From Clostridium sp. (GTDB taxonomy: Bacteria > Bacillota > Clostridia > Clostridiales > Clostridiaceae), in contig NZ_JAKVOI010000001.1 of assembly GCF_022482905.1 (NCBI RefSeq), positions 3,225,958 to 3,289,957 on the forward strand: a stretch of DNA of 64,000 nt. Reading direction: 5' to 3'. Under the pieces are notes generated by a model. That model was given only the letters and a program-made list of their open reading frames with translations. It was not told where the DNA came from and ran no database searches. Below, piece after piece: positions 27,315-35,488 of this stretch. Every line of letters starts with the position of its first letter. Positions within the stretch are counted from its first letter, which is position 1. Position numbers and translations under genes: made by a program.

Positions 27315-28223
27315 ATGAAATCGAAGCTGATTGGTTTTTTATGTTTATTTTTAGCAGCGACTATATGGGGTGGAATGTATGTAGTCAGCAAATATATACT
27401 GGAATTTGTATCATCTATTACATTGGTGTGGATCAGATATTTTATTGCATGCATAATATTATTTCCGGCTTTAATAGTGGTCAATCACCGTAAAGGAAAT
27501 TACAATAAAATGGGTAAGAAAGATTGGCTGCTTGTAATATGGATAGGGTTTATAGGATATTTTGTTTCAATAGTTTGTCAATTTATAGGGACAAGCTTGT
27601 CTGATGCGCATACGGGATCTTTAATTACAGCAGCTTCTCCTGTGTTTGTAGTGTTGTTTGCAAGATTTATACTTGGAGAGTCTCTTACAAAAAGAAAAGT
27701 TGTATCACTTTTTCTGTCAGTGATAGGTGTCATTATAATTGTAGGATTTGACAGTACTGGTACAGGCCATTTTCTGGGAAGTATAATACTTGTAGGTGCA
27801 GCTGTAACCTGGGCGCTTTTATCAGTATATGTGAAGATTGCGTCCAGATATATGGATGCAATTACTATAACTGCATATGCAATGCTGGCTGCTTTAATAT
27901 TTACTACACCATTTATGATTTCAGAGAATAATAATTTTATTCCAATTTTAAATAATAACAGGGTTTTAATCGGTATAATTTATCTTGGAATTGTATCTAC
28001 TGCAGGAGCATTCTTCTTATGGAATAAGGGTATTGAAATGGTTGAAGCAGGTACAGGGTCATTGTTTTTGTTTTTTCAGCCTATTACAGGTTCTTTTCTA
28101 GGATGGCTTTGCCTTGGAGAACAATTGACAAGCAGCTTTTTTATCGGTGGAATTTTGATAATATTTGCAGTTGTTATAGCTTCTAAAAGCGAGAGTTATA
28201 CTGAAATTAATAATGTTAAATGA
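27315..28223 (+). CDS. EamA/DMT-family transporter
   Basis: A 302-residue inner-membrane protein with ten predicted helices arranged as two EamA repeats (LFLAATIWGGMYVVSKYIL in the first; GAAVTWALLSVYVKIAS opening the second). Members export amino acids or metabolites. It is third in the MerR-controlled set, 85 bp after the DDAH-like gene, so it may export the product or toxic substrate of that pathway. Transport class strong, substrate unknown. Confidence 0.9.
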   Translation: MKSKLIGFLCLFLAATIWGGMYVVSKYILEFVSSITLVWIRYFIACIILFPALIVVNHRKGNYNKMGKKDWLLVIWIGFIGYFVSIVCQFIGTSLSDAHTGSLITAASPVFVVLFARFILGESLTKRKVVSLFLSVIGVIIIVGFDSTGTGHFLGSIILVGAAVTWALLSVYVKIASRYMDAITITAYAMLAALIFTTPFMISENNNFIPILNNNRVLIGIIYLGIVSTAGAFFLWNKGIEMVEAGTGSLFLFFQPITGSFLGWLCLGEQLTSSFFIGGILIIFAVVIASKSESYTEINNVK

Positions 28224-28254
28224 GGTATATTAGTTATTATAATATACCTCATTT
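28218..28254. terminator. Bidirectional terminator between EamA and DUF1284 genes
   Basis: A perfect 15-bp stem (AAATGAGGTATATTA, 28218-28232, with TAATATACCTCATTT, 28240-28254) lies between convergent genes and overlaps the EamA stop codon. Confidence 0.75.
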
Positions 28255-28256
28255 AA

Positions 28257-28637
28257 TTAGAATAAACCTTTTTCACAATAGCCATAGGGAAACCACTTGC
28301 ATTTGGAACATGTTTTTTGAAATGTTTCTAAAGTTAAAGTTTGTTTTATTGCTTTAACTGTATTTGAATAATAATATATGTTATTGTATTTGATATTTAA
28401 AATCTTTAATGCACGGGCATCAAGGTATGATACTTTATCTTGAAATACACAGTCACCATTCCTCAAATTGTTAGGGCATGCTGCACAGATATTATCACAG
28501 CCATGTGTTATTATTATCAGTGATTTATCTTCCAGCGCATTTGTTATTTTATCCATGTTTTTAATGAAAATTTCACTATATCCATGGCCTGTGTAACCTT
28601 GGATACATAACAAATGATGAGGTCTTAGCATTAACAT
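28257..28637 (-). CDS. DUF1284 domain protein (cysteine-rich)
   Basis: A 126-residue protein beginning MLMLRPHHLLCIQGYTGHGYS, the hallmark of DUF1284. Cysteines in CDNICAACPN, CVF, CSKCKW and GYC could bind an iron-sulfur cluster or zinc. Its start overlaps the end of bioY by a few bases, so the two are co-transcribed; no function is established. Confidence 0.85.
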   Translation of the reverse strand: MLMLRPHHLLCIQGYTGHGYSEIFIKNMDKITNALEDKSLIIITHGCDNICAACPNNLRNGDCVFQDKVSYLDARALKILNIKYNNIYYYSNTVKAIKQTLTLETFQKTCSKCKWFPYGYCEKGLF

Positions 28638-29182
28638 TTAATTAGTTTCGCCCTTAGGAGAGCTTGTCTAACATTGTATCCGAGTATATAGGCAACTATA
28701 ATTTTTACTATATCCAAAGGAATATACGGAAGCACACATAGAGCTATGGATTTTTGTATTGACATATTTGTTATAAAAATAAATTGTAAAGTTCCTATAA
28801 AGTAGCAGACCATCAAAGAAAATATAAGTCCAAGAATTTTGAATATAAAATTCAAATCATTTTCTGCAGTTTTTCCAATAATAAATGCAATTATAGGAAA
28901 ACTGATCAAGAATCCCCCTGTAGGCCCAACGAGCACACTTAATCCACCAGAGAAATTGGCAAATACAGGTATTCCGACTATTCCCAAAAGTATGTATATT
29001 ATTTGAGATAAAGTACCAAGTTTACTTCCCAATATTATGGAAGACAAATATATGGCCAATACCTGCATGGTAATAGGAACAGGACTGAAAGGCAATGGTA
29101 TGGAAATTTGTGATAAGACGGCGGTTATAGCTGTAAATATAGCAACGGTACACATTTCTTTAATTGAAAAATGACTATTCAT
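28631..29182 (-). CDS. bioY: Biotin transporter BioY (ECF S component)
   Basis: A 183-residue six-helix membrane protein that captures biotin for an energy-coupling-factor transporter. Recognisable segments are the LSQISIPLPFSPVPITMQVLAIYLS region with its FSPVPITMQ motif, LLGIVGIPVFANFSGG and GPTGGFLISF. The ATG follows AGGAGG. A perfect BirA-like palindrome lies 19 bp upstream, so biotin repression is expected. Confidence 0.95.
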   Translation of the reverse strand: MNSHFSIKEMCTVAIFTAITAVLSQISIPLPFSPVPITMQVLAIYLSSIILGSKLGTLSQIIYILLGIVGIPVFANFSGGLSVLVGPTGGFLISFPIIAFIIGKTAENDLNFIFKILGLIFSLMVCYFIGTLQFIFITNMSIQKSIALCVLPYIPLDIVKIIVAYILGYNVRQALLRAKLIKC

Positions 29183-29200
29183 GTTTTTAACCTCCTTAAA

Positions 29201-29252
29201 TATAATCTTATTGTTAACTAATTAAATAAAACAAGTTAACAATAAGATTATA
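29201..29252. promoter_or_regulatory. BirA-type operator upstream of bioY
   Basis: TATAATCTTATTGTTAAC (29201-29218) and its exact complement GTTAACAATAAGATTATA (29235-29252) flank a 16-bp spacer. The inner TTGTTAAC-N16-GTTAACAA half-sites match the Firmicute BirA box; the extended perfect arms (18 bp) include the probable -10 region. Confidence 0.8.
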
Positions 29253-29549
29253 TTTGTATCAGGGGATTTTGTCAAGATATAAAGTTATATTTCAGAAGAT
29301 TTGTTAGTATAGCAGGTTTTATAAAAATTAAAGTACTAATTTTAATATTGACAATTTAATAAAATTATAATACTATTGTATTAAAATAATATATTTAGTA
29401 AAATATATAGCTTCATATTTAAAAATTGATCAATTAGTATATCTCGGAATTCATTAAAATATTCGTGGTTTTGTAAGTTGAAATCAGGAGTATTTTATAG
29501 AATACTGGATATAAATAAATGTTTCCTGCTATAGAAAGGTGGATATGTG
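29253..29549. other. AT-rich intergenic region between divergent bioY and TIGR04076 genes
   Basis: No gene or structured RNA is seen. A TTGACA at 29349-29354 followed 17 bp later by a weak TACTAT could be a promoter for the TIGR04076 gene. Confidence 0.3.
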
Positions 29550-29810
29550 ATGGAGAAAGTCGTTGTCAATGTTATAGAATCTAAATGCGATTGTTACAAA
29601 AAGGGAGATAAAATATATATAGAGGACATGTTAATTAACATGAAGAAAACAAGTAATGTTTGCGTTACGGCTCTTCAGGCCATTTTTCCGTTTATATACG
29701 CATCTAGAAAGGGGATTACACCAGAACAGATGGGTTATGGGGAGAAACTTATAGTTCAATGTCCTGATTATTGTGAACCGGTGGTATTTGAAATAAAAAA
29801 AATGGGTTGA
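29550..29810 (+). CDS. TIGR04076 family protein
   Basis: An 86-residue soluble protein (MEKVVVNVIESKCDCYKKGDK..., CVTALQAIFPFIYASRKG, IVQCPDYCEPVVFEI). It matches the small cysteine-containing TIGR04076 family that is common in anaerobes and has no known function. The ATG at 29550 is preferred over the adjacent GTG because AAAGGTGG lies 7 nt upstream. Confidence 0.75.
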   Translation: MEKVVVNVIESKCDCYKKGDKIYIEDMLINMKKTSNVCVTALQAIFPFIYASRKGITPEQMGYGEKLIVQCPDYCEPVVFEIKKMG

Positions 29811-29822
29811 TCTGATGAATAA

Positions 29823-29876
29823 AAAAGCATTTTCATCATTAACAGAATTAGCTGCTGTTATAATAAAAATGCTTTT
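29823..29876. terminator. Bidirectional terminator
   Basis: AAAAGCATTTT (29823-29833) pairs with AAAATGCTTTT (29866-29876), with an inner AACAG/CTGTT stem, between convergent genes. Confidence 0.7.
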
Positions 29877-29887
29877 GTAAATATTGT

Positions 29888-30490
29888 TTAGGATATCTCA
29901 AACTGTTTTTTTATTATTTCGGAAAGTATTTGGGCGGTTTCGTGTACTCCAAATAAACTACTGTCAATCATCAGATGCTTATTTTTTATACTTTCCAGTG
30001 AATAGCCGGCATAGTTTTTATAATAGTTGTCTCTTGCCTTGTCAACATCTCTAATCATCTTGCGGGCTTCCTCCGGCTGCATGTGTAATGTGCCTATACA
30101 ATTTTCAAAACGTGCTTCTTTTGGAGCATATATAAATATATTCATGCAGTTTTTATGATCTTTCAAGATGAAATCGGCACATCTGCCGACGATAATACAG
30201 GATTCTTTATCTGCCAGGTCAAGTATTATCTGCCTTTCTACATCAAATATTTTATCCTGATTATATTTTGGAGAATCTCCCAAAGGAAAAAGCATATTGA
30301 AAAAATTTGATTTGGACCCCGTTTCTTCATGATTGCTTATAGTTGATACGGGAAGGTTCAATTTCCTTGAGGTTTGCTCTACTATATCCCTGTCATAGTA
30401 TTCTATTCCAAGCATTTCGGATATCTCTCTTGCTATTGGTCTTCCCAAGCTTCCAAACTGTCTATTGATTGTTACACAATATTTCTTCAT
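29888..30490 (-). CDS. Cytidylate kinase-like family protein
   Basis: A 200-residue P-loop-like kinase relative. It opens with VTINRQFGSLGRPIAREISEMLG, where the usual nucleotide loop is modified as in the cytidylate_kin2 family, and contains YYDRDIVEQTSRK, IIVGRCADFIL and RDVDKARDNYYKNYAG. The true substrate of this family is unsettled. It sits 10 bp after an ABC transporter gene on the same strand and may be part of that transcript. Confidence 0.8.
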   Translation of the reverse strand: MKKYCVTINRQFGSLGRPIAREISEMLGIEYYDRDIVEQTSRKLNLPVSTISNHEETGSKSNFFNMLFPLGDSPKYNQDKIFDVERQIILDLADKESCIIVGRCADFILKDHKNCMNIFIYAPKEARFENCIGTLHMQPEEARKMIRDVDKARDNYYKNYAGYSLESIKNKHLMIDSSLFGVHETAQILSEIIKKQFEIS

Positions 30491-30500
30491 AAATTCAATA

Positions 30501-31235
30501 TCACCCCACTATTCGTGCAAGAAAAGTTCTTGTACGCTGATTTTTTGGATTTGTAAAGATTTCTTCAGGCTTGCCTTCTTCGACAATATATCCATCTGCC
30601 ATAAAAATAACCCTGTCAGAAACATCCCTGGCAAATTCCATTTCATGAGTTACTACTATCATTGTCATACCATCATCAGCCAGTTGTCTCATGACGGCGA
30701 GTACATCACCGACAAGTTCAGGATCCAGTGCTGAGGTAGGTTCATCAAAAAGAAGAGCCTTGGGTTCCATTGCCAGTGCACGGGCTATGGCAACTCGCTG
30801 CTGCTGGCCTCCTGATAATGTGGCAGGCATTGCATTTGCCTTGTCTGCAAGTCCAACTTTTTCAAGCAGTTCGAGAGCTTTCTTTTGAGATTCATTTTTT
30901 GATTTTTTCTTGGTCAGAACTGGGGCAAGCATAATATTTTTCAGAACACTTTTCATGGGAAACAAATTAAATCGCTGGAATACCATACCAACCTCTTCGC
31001 GATATTTTCGTAGATCATTACTTTTTTCACGTATATTTTTATTACTGTAATAAATATTTCCACCAGACTGAGTTTCAAGTTGGTTGATGCAGCGGAGCAG
31101 TGTACTTTTACCAGATCCGGAAGGACCAATTATACATATGACTTCTCCTTCTGAAACTTCAAGATTGATATCTTTAAGTACTTCAAGATCACCAAAATTT
31201 TTAGATAAATTTTCTACACGTATCAGGCTGTTCAT
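30501..31235 (-). CDS. Polar amino-acid ABC transporter ATP-binding protein
   Basis: A 244-residue GlnQ/HisP-type ATPase with Walker [10 protein letters not shown], signature [15 protein letters not shown], Walker [13 protein letters not shown] and the switch histidine in VVTHEM. It overlaps the permease gene by 4 bp. Together with that permease and the lipoprotein it forms a complete importer for a polar or sulfur amino acid. Confidence 0.95.
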   Translation of the reverse strand: MNSLIRVENLSKNFGDLEVLKDINLEVSEGEVICIIGPSGSGKSTLLRCINQLETQSGGNIYYSNKNIREKSNDLRKYREEVGMVFQRFNLFPMKSVLKNIMLAPVLTKKKSKNESQKKALELLEKVGLADKANAMPATLSGGQQQRVAIARALAMEPKALLFDEPTSALDPELVGDVLAVMRQLADDGMTMIVVTHEMEFARDVSDRVIFMADGYIVEEGKPEEIFTNPKNQRTRTFLARIVG

Positions 31236-31879
31236 ACTTTCACCCTTCTTTCTATCTGTTTTTGAATAATAATTAGAATTGAAATTATCACTAGATAGAA
31301 CACAGCACCTGCAGTATAGGCTTCTATTGTATTGAAAGTAACTGCAGCATAATTTTGAATCTGCTTTGTTATTTCATTTACTACTATTACAGAAAGTATT
31401 GCTGTATCCTTAACTGTAATTATAAACTGATTGAATAAAGCGGGTAGCATTGAGCGAAAAGCAGGTGGCATAATTATATGCCATAAAGTCTGAAAGGGTG
31501 TTAGACCAAGTGATAATCCAGCCTCTTTCTGACCAGGGTCAATTCCCTGCAATGAACCACGTACTATTTCCGCAATAAATGCACCTGAATTCAAGGATAT
31601 TACTATAATTCCTGCCAGATTGCTTCCAATATCATGTCCGATAATTTTAGGAACAACAAAGTATACATATAAGGCTTGAACGATCAGAGGTGTTCCTCGA
31701 ATAATCCATAAGTATACATCGGCGACAGCTACTGCAATCTTGATTTTATAGTGAAGTACAAAACCGGAAATGCATCCCAGCAAAAATCCAAATAAAATAC
31801 CAAATATTGAAACCTCCAGTGTCACTTTTAATCCATCTAAAAGCATAGGCATCAATACTTTGAGAAAACTCAAATCCAT
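31232..31879 (-). CDS. Polar amino-acid ABC transporter permease
   Basis: A 215-residue HisM/GlnP-type membrane protein with about five helices and the EAA loop [26 protein letters not shown] that docks the ATPase. The N-terminal [17 protein letters not shown] motif is characteristic. Confidence 0.95.
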   Translation of the reverse strand: MDLSFLKVLMPMLLDGLKVTLEVSIFGILFGFLLGCISGFVLHYKIKIAVAVADVYLWIIRGTPLIVQALYVYFVVPKIIGHDIGSNLAGIIVISLNSGAFIAEIVRGSLQGIDPGQKEAGLSLGLTPFQTLWHIIMPPAFRSMLPALFNQFIITVKDTAILSVIVVNEITKQIQNYAAVTFNTIEAYTAGAVFYLVIISILIIIQKQIERRVKV

Positions 31880-32008
31880 AATATCATCCTTCCTTAAAGT
31901 ACAACCTTTGTATTGATTGTCATAGTTTTATAAAATTAAAGATTTCTTCTGACAAATCTATATTCCAATGATAAAATTCTGCTATTGAAATTGCCAGAAG
32001 AATCTGTC

Positions 32009-32875
32009 TTAATTGGTTATACTTTTACACCATTTTTGCTCGATTTTATCCAATGTTCCATCCTGCTGCAGTTTTTTGATTGCTGCATTCAAAATACCGA
32101 CTAACTCGGGATTCTTTTTGGAGGCATTAAAAGAAACTGCAATTGCATATGGAGACTGATCCTGTGCAAATTGTTCACCGACCATCTTGAGCTTTGAATT
32201 CTTTTTATTTGCTATATAGTATGTAGTACCGGGTGCATCATAAATAAGGCAATCTACCTTGCCACTTTCAAGTGCTTCGTGTGCTGTTGTAATAGAATCA
32301 TATATTTGGAGATTATTTGAAGGAATACCAGCTTGAACTGCATACAAATTGCCGGCAGTTCCCTTTTCTACAGCGACTTTATATTTACCACTCTTGAGAC
32401 TTTCAATTCCTGTTATTTCCTCTGGACTGGTTTCTTTATTTGTAATAACTGTAAGACCTGCCTTATAGTAAGTATCACTGAAATTCATGGCTTTTTTTCT
32501 CGAATCTGTAGCACAAAGAGCAGCCATGGCAATATCCAATTTTCCTCCAGATACGGATGTGGTCAACGGACTGTAATCCATAGCCTGTACAGTATTACCG
32601 TCAATTTTAAAACCAAGAAGCTTCTGAAGTGCATTTAAAAGATCAATGTCAAATCCTATTAAAGTTTTTCCGTCATTGTCGTAGTAGCTGAAAGGAGCAT
32701 AAGTACCAGAAGTTCCAACTTTAAAAGTGTAATCCTTCAGAGCTCCTTCAAGTTTTCCTGTATAAGTTTTCGATGAATTTTTGGAATCTGTACTGTTCTT
32801 TGAAGCAGTACTGCCGCATCCTGACAGTGATCCTACCAGGGTTATTATCAATAATGCGGTTAATAATTTTTTCAT
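32009..32875 (-). CDS. Amino-acid ABC transporter substrate-binding lipoprotein
   Basis: A 288-residue protein starting at ATG 32875 (AAGGGGGAAT site), giving a lipoprotein signal peptide MKKLLTALLIITLVGSLSGCG with the lipobox LSGC. The SBP_bac_3 domain includes FKVGTSGTYAPFSYYD, IGFDIDLLNAL, DIAMAALCATDSRKKAMNFSD and YKAGLTVITNK. Substrate could be cystine or another polar amino acid; the sequence alone does not decide. Confidence 0.93.
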   Translation of the reverse strand: MKKLLTALLIITLVGSLSGCGSTASKNSTDSKNSSKTYTGKLEGALKDYTFKVGTSGTYAPFSYYDNDGKTLIGFDIDLLNALQKLLGFKIDGNTVQAMDYSPLTTSVSGGKLDIAMAALCATDSRKKAMNFSDTYYKAGLTVITNKETSPEEITGIESLKSGKYKVAVEKGTAGNLYAVQAGIPSNNLQIYDSITTAHEALESGKVDCLIYDAPGTTYYIANKKNSKLKMVGEQFAQDQSPYAIAVSFNASKKNPELVGILNAAIKKLQQDGTLDKIEQKWCKSITN

Positions 32876-33073
32876 TTTTATTCCCCCTTTGAATTTTTTA
32901 TTTCTTAAGTCATGAAGATTATAAAGAGAAACATTCATATAACCTGAATTTGAATGTCTCTGATTAACATTTTACCGTTAATGAGTTATAACAATCAATC
33001 TTTTTATACACAGTATCATCTGTTTGTAATTTTGTCAATAATTTATTTATTTTTTTACCAGGTTGATAATTTA

Positions 33074-33958
33074 TCATGATTTAGAATATGCGGTTTCTAA
33101 AATCCTTTCTGTATACTCAATAAATTTTTTAGAAGCAGGAGAAATGTGTGCTAGTGATTTTATTCCAATTCCCAAACTTCGAAAGGAATATGGTTCAAGT
33201 GGCAAAGTAGTAACCTGGCTTGACCACTCTTGGATGATTAAGTTTGGCAGTATGCTTATGCCAAGATGGTTCGCAACCATTGAAATAATAGCATGGTCAT
33301 CTGTTGATGAAAAGCGTATATATGGTTTTACACCTGATTTTGTCAATAAAAGGTGTATATCATAGTCAATACCAAATGCAGACATGATGAAAGGTTTGTC
33401 CTGAAAGTTTGAAACTGCATAAGTACCATTTACGGGAGCTTTAAAATCTTTCGGCAGTATTGCCATAAGAGGATCGTCATGGAGCGGTATCCAGTCGAAT
33501 TTCTGGGAAGGTCTGTGACTGCAGAAACCAAAATCTACAGTGCTGTTTTCAATCCATGATTCTATTTCATCAATTCCGCCTTCTTTCATGTGAATATCAA
33601 TATATGGAAAATCATTTTGAAATTCATATATGATCTTTGGAAGCCAGTTTATGGAAATACTTGAATATGTTCCAATGTTGATGGAACCGGTTTGGAGACC
33701 GTTTAAAGCACTTATTGTCTGTTCAAGACGGGAGTTCTCGGATAAAAGCTGTCTCACAAGCGGGACAATTTTCTTTCCGTTGTCTGTAAGAGATACACCG
33801 CGTCTTGTTCTGACAAACAGTGGAAAACCCATTTCATTTTCCAGACTTTTTATTATATGACTTACTCCGGATTGAGTGTATCCAAGTTTATTGCCGCTCA
33901 AAGTAAAATTTTCAGTTTCTGCTACATCAGCAAGAAGTTCGTATTTTTTTAAATCCAT
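33074..33958 (-). CDS. LysR-family transcriptional regulator, divergent from the prd operon
   Basis: A 294-residue regulator starting at ATG 33958 (AAAGGAG site). Residues 1-60 form the winged helix (LLADVAETENFTLSGNKLGYTQSGVSHIIKSLENEMGFPLF), followed by a periplasmic-binding-like effector domain. It is divergent from prdC and upstream of the amino-acid transporter, so it may control both. The characterised activator of prd genes in Clostridioides is PrdR, a sigma-54-type protein; a LysR protein in this position is different. Confidence 0.92.
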   Translation of the reverse strand: MDLKKYELLADVAETENFTLSGNKLGYTQSGVSHIIKSLENEMGFPLFVRTRRGVSLTDNGKKIVPLVRQLLSENSRLEQTISALNGLQTGSINIGTYSSISINWLPKIIYEFQNDFPYIDIHMKEGGIDEIESWIENSTVDFGFCSHRPSQKFDWIPLHDDPLMAILPKDFKAPVNGTYAVSNFQDKPFIMSAFGIDYDIHLLLTKSGVKPYIRFSSTDDHAIISMVANHLGISILPNLIIQEWSSQVTTLPLEPYSFRSLGIGIKSLAHISPASKKFIEYTERILETAYSKS

Positions 33959-34046
33959 TTTAATGCTTTCTCCTTTCAAAATAGGATTAATGAATGAGAC
34001 ATGATAAAAATTAATGTCTGATATTGAAAATTGTAATTTTACTATT

Positions 34047-34059
34047 TTCATAATATGAA
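34047..34059. promoter_or_regulatory. LysR-box-like palindrome (T-N11-A)
   Basis: TTCATA-A-TATGAA is a perfect palindrome with T-N11-A spacing midway between the divergent LysR gene and prdC, the expected position for a LysR operator. Confidence 0.5.
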
Positions 34060-34146
34060 TTATTATAGTGTAAACAGATAAAAAAAACAAATTATCAATT
34101 TTAAGCACATGTAGTAAACAATCCGGCAATAGGAAGGAGAGATAGC

Positions 34147-35451
34147 GTGGAGAGGTACAGATTTTTAATGAATCAGCATATTGGGAAACCATCCGTTCCT
34201 CTGGTTGAAAAAGATGAAACGGTAAAGAGAGGAAGACTTATAGCCGGAAAGATGCCGGGAGTGATGGGAAGCAATATCTATTCAAGTGTAGATGGAAGAG
34301 TTGTCTGTGCAAATGATACTTATATTGAAATTGAAGAGCAGGAGAAAACTGATATGGATCAATATGAGAAACTGTATGGTACGGCACCACAGGAACTGGT
34401 GGAGGAATCCGGACTTGTAGGGCTGGGCGGCGCAGGCTTTCCAACATATGTAAAACTTTCAAAGCCTCTGGATAAAGATGGTACGTTAATAATAAATGCA
34501 GCAGAATGTGAACCAATTTTAACCCATAATATTTTGATGATAGAAAAGAAATCAAAAGAAATTGTCCGCGGTATTGAGATAGTTATGGGTATGGTTCATG
34601 CTCAGAGGGCCATAATCGGTATAAAAGAAAAAAATAAAAGAGCAGTGAAAGCACTTGAGAAATGTGTTGATAATTATAAAATAAAAGTTTGTTTACTGCG
34701 TGATATGTATCCAATGGGAGAGGAAAGGGCAATTATTAGAGAAACAAAAGGCATACTCCTGGATGTTGATGAACTTCCTTCCAAAGCCAATACTGTTGTG
34801 ATCAATGTGGAAACAGTCTACAGAATTTATGAAGCGGTGGATAAAAAGAAACCATTTATTGACAAAGACGTTACAGTGGCAGGAAAACTTAAAGGTGATC
34901 TGATTCAAGTATTTGAGGATGTTCCTATTGGTACAAAAGTCAGCTCACTAATAGAAAAAGCAGGTGGATGCTATCCAGATTATGGTGAAATCATTATGGG
35001 AGGACCATTTACAGGTAAAAGAACATCCTTGAACTCACCGGTAATCAAAACAACAGGAGGAATAATTGTTACAGAAACCTTCCTCAAGGCTCCGGATAAA
35101 ATAGGTCTTCTTGTATGTGCCTGTGGAGCAGATGAGAAAAGACTTGTACAAATAGCAGAAAGCATGGGCTCGGAGGTGACGGGTATAGAATATTGCAAGC
35201 AGGCCCGCAAGGTCAAAAGTAGTTATAAGTGTGAAAATCCAGGAATATGCCCCGGACAGGTTCAGAAAGTAATGGCCCTTAAAAAGACAGGTGCCAAGGC
35301 GGTATTGATAAGCAACTGCAGTGACTGTACAAATACGGTAATGTCCTGTGCTCCAAAGATTAAGCTTCCCGTATATCACTGTACTGACGGTGCACTCAGG
35401 GCTGTCAATCACAGATTGATACGAAAGTTGAATTCTGATAACAAATATTAA
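34147..35451 (+). CDS. prdC: Proline reductase-associated electron transfer protein PrdC (RnfC-like)
   Basis: A 434-residue flavin/iron-sulfur protein thought to feed electrons to D-proline reductase. The GTG start is preceded by GGAAGGAGAG. It contains an RnfC-like core with the glycine-rich NADH/flavin segment GLVGLGGAGFPTYVKLS, INAAECEPILTHN, GMVHAQRAIIGIKE and a SLBB-like ligand region (VTVAGKLKGDLIQVFEDVPIG). Many C-terminal cysteines (VCACGADE, CENPGICPG, SNCSDCTNTVMSC) suit redox work. PrdC homologues in some species contain selenocysteine; none is encoded here. It leads a seven-gene run to 41633. Confidence 0.9.
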   Translation: MERYRFLMNQHIGKPSVPLVEKDETVKRGRLIAGKMPGVMGSNIYSSVDGRVVCANDTYIEIEEQEKTDMDQYEKLYGTAPQELVEESGLVGLGGAGFPTYVKLSKPLDKDGTLIINAAECEPILTHNILMIEKKSKEIVRGIEIVMGMVHAQRAIIGIKEKNKRAVKALEKCVDNYKIKVCLLRDMYPMGEERAIIRETKGILLDVDELPSKANTVVINVETVYRIYEAVDKKKPFIDKDVTVAGKLKGDLIQVFEDVPIGTKVSSLIEKAGGCYPDYGEIIMGGPFTGKRTSLNSPVIKTTGGIIVTETFLKAPDKIGLLVCACGADEKRLVQIAESMGSEVTGIEYCKQARKVKSSYKCENPGICPGQVQKVMALKKTGAKAVLISNCSDCTNTVMSCAPKIKLPVYHCTDGALRAVNHRLIRKLNSDNKY

Positions 35452-35488
35452 GAAAATATAGAAAGTTATGAAATAGGAGGAAATAAAT

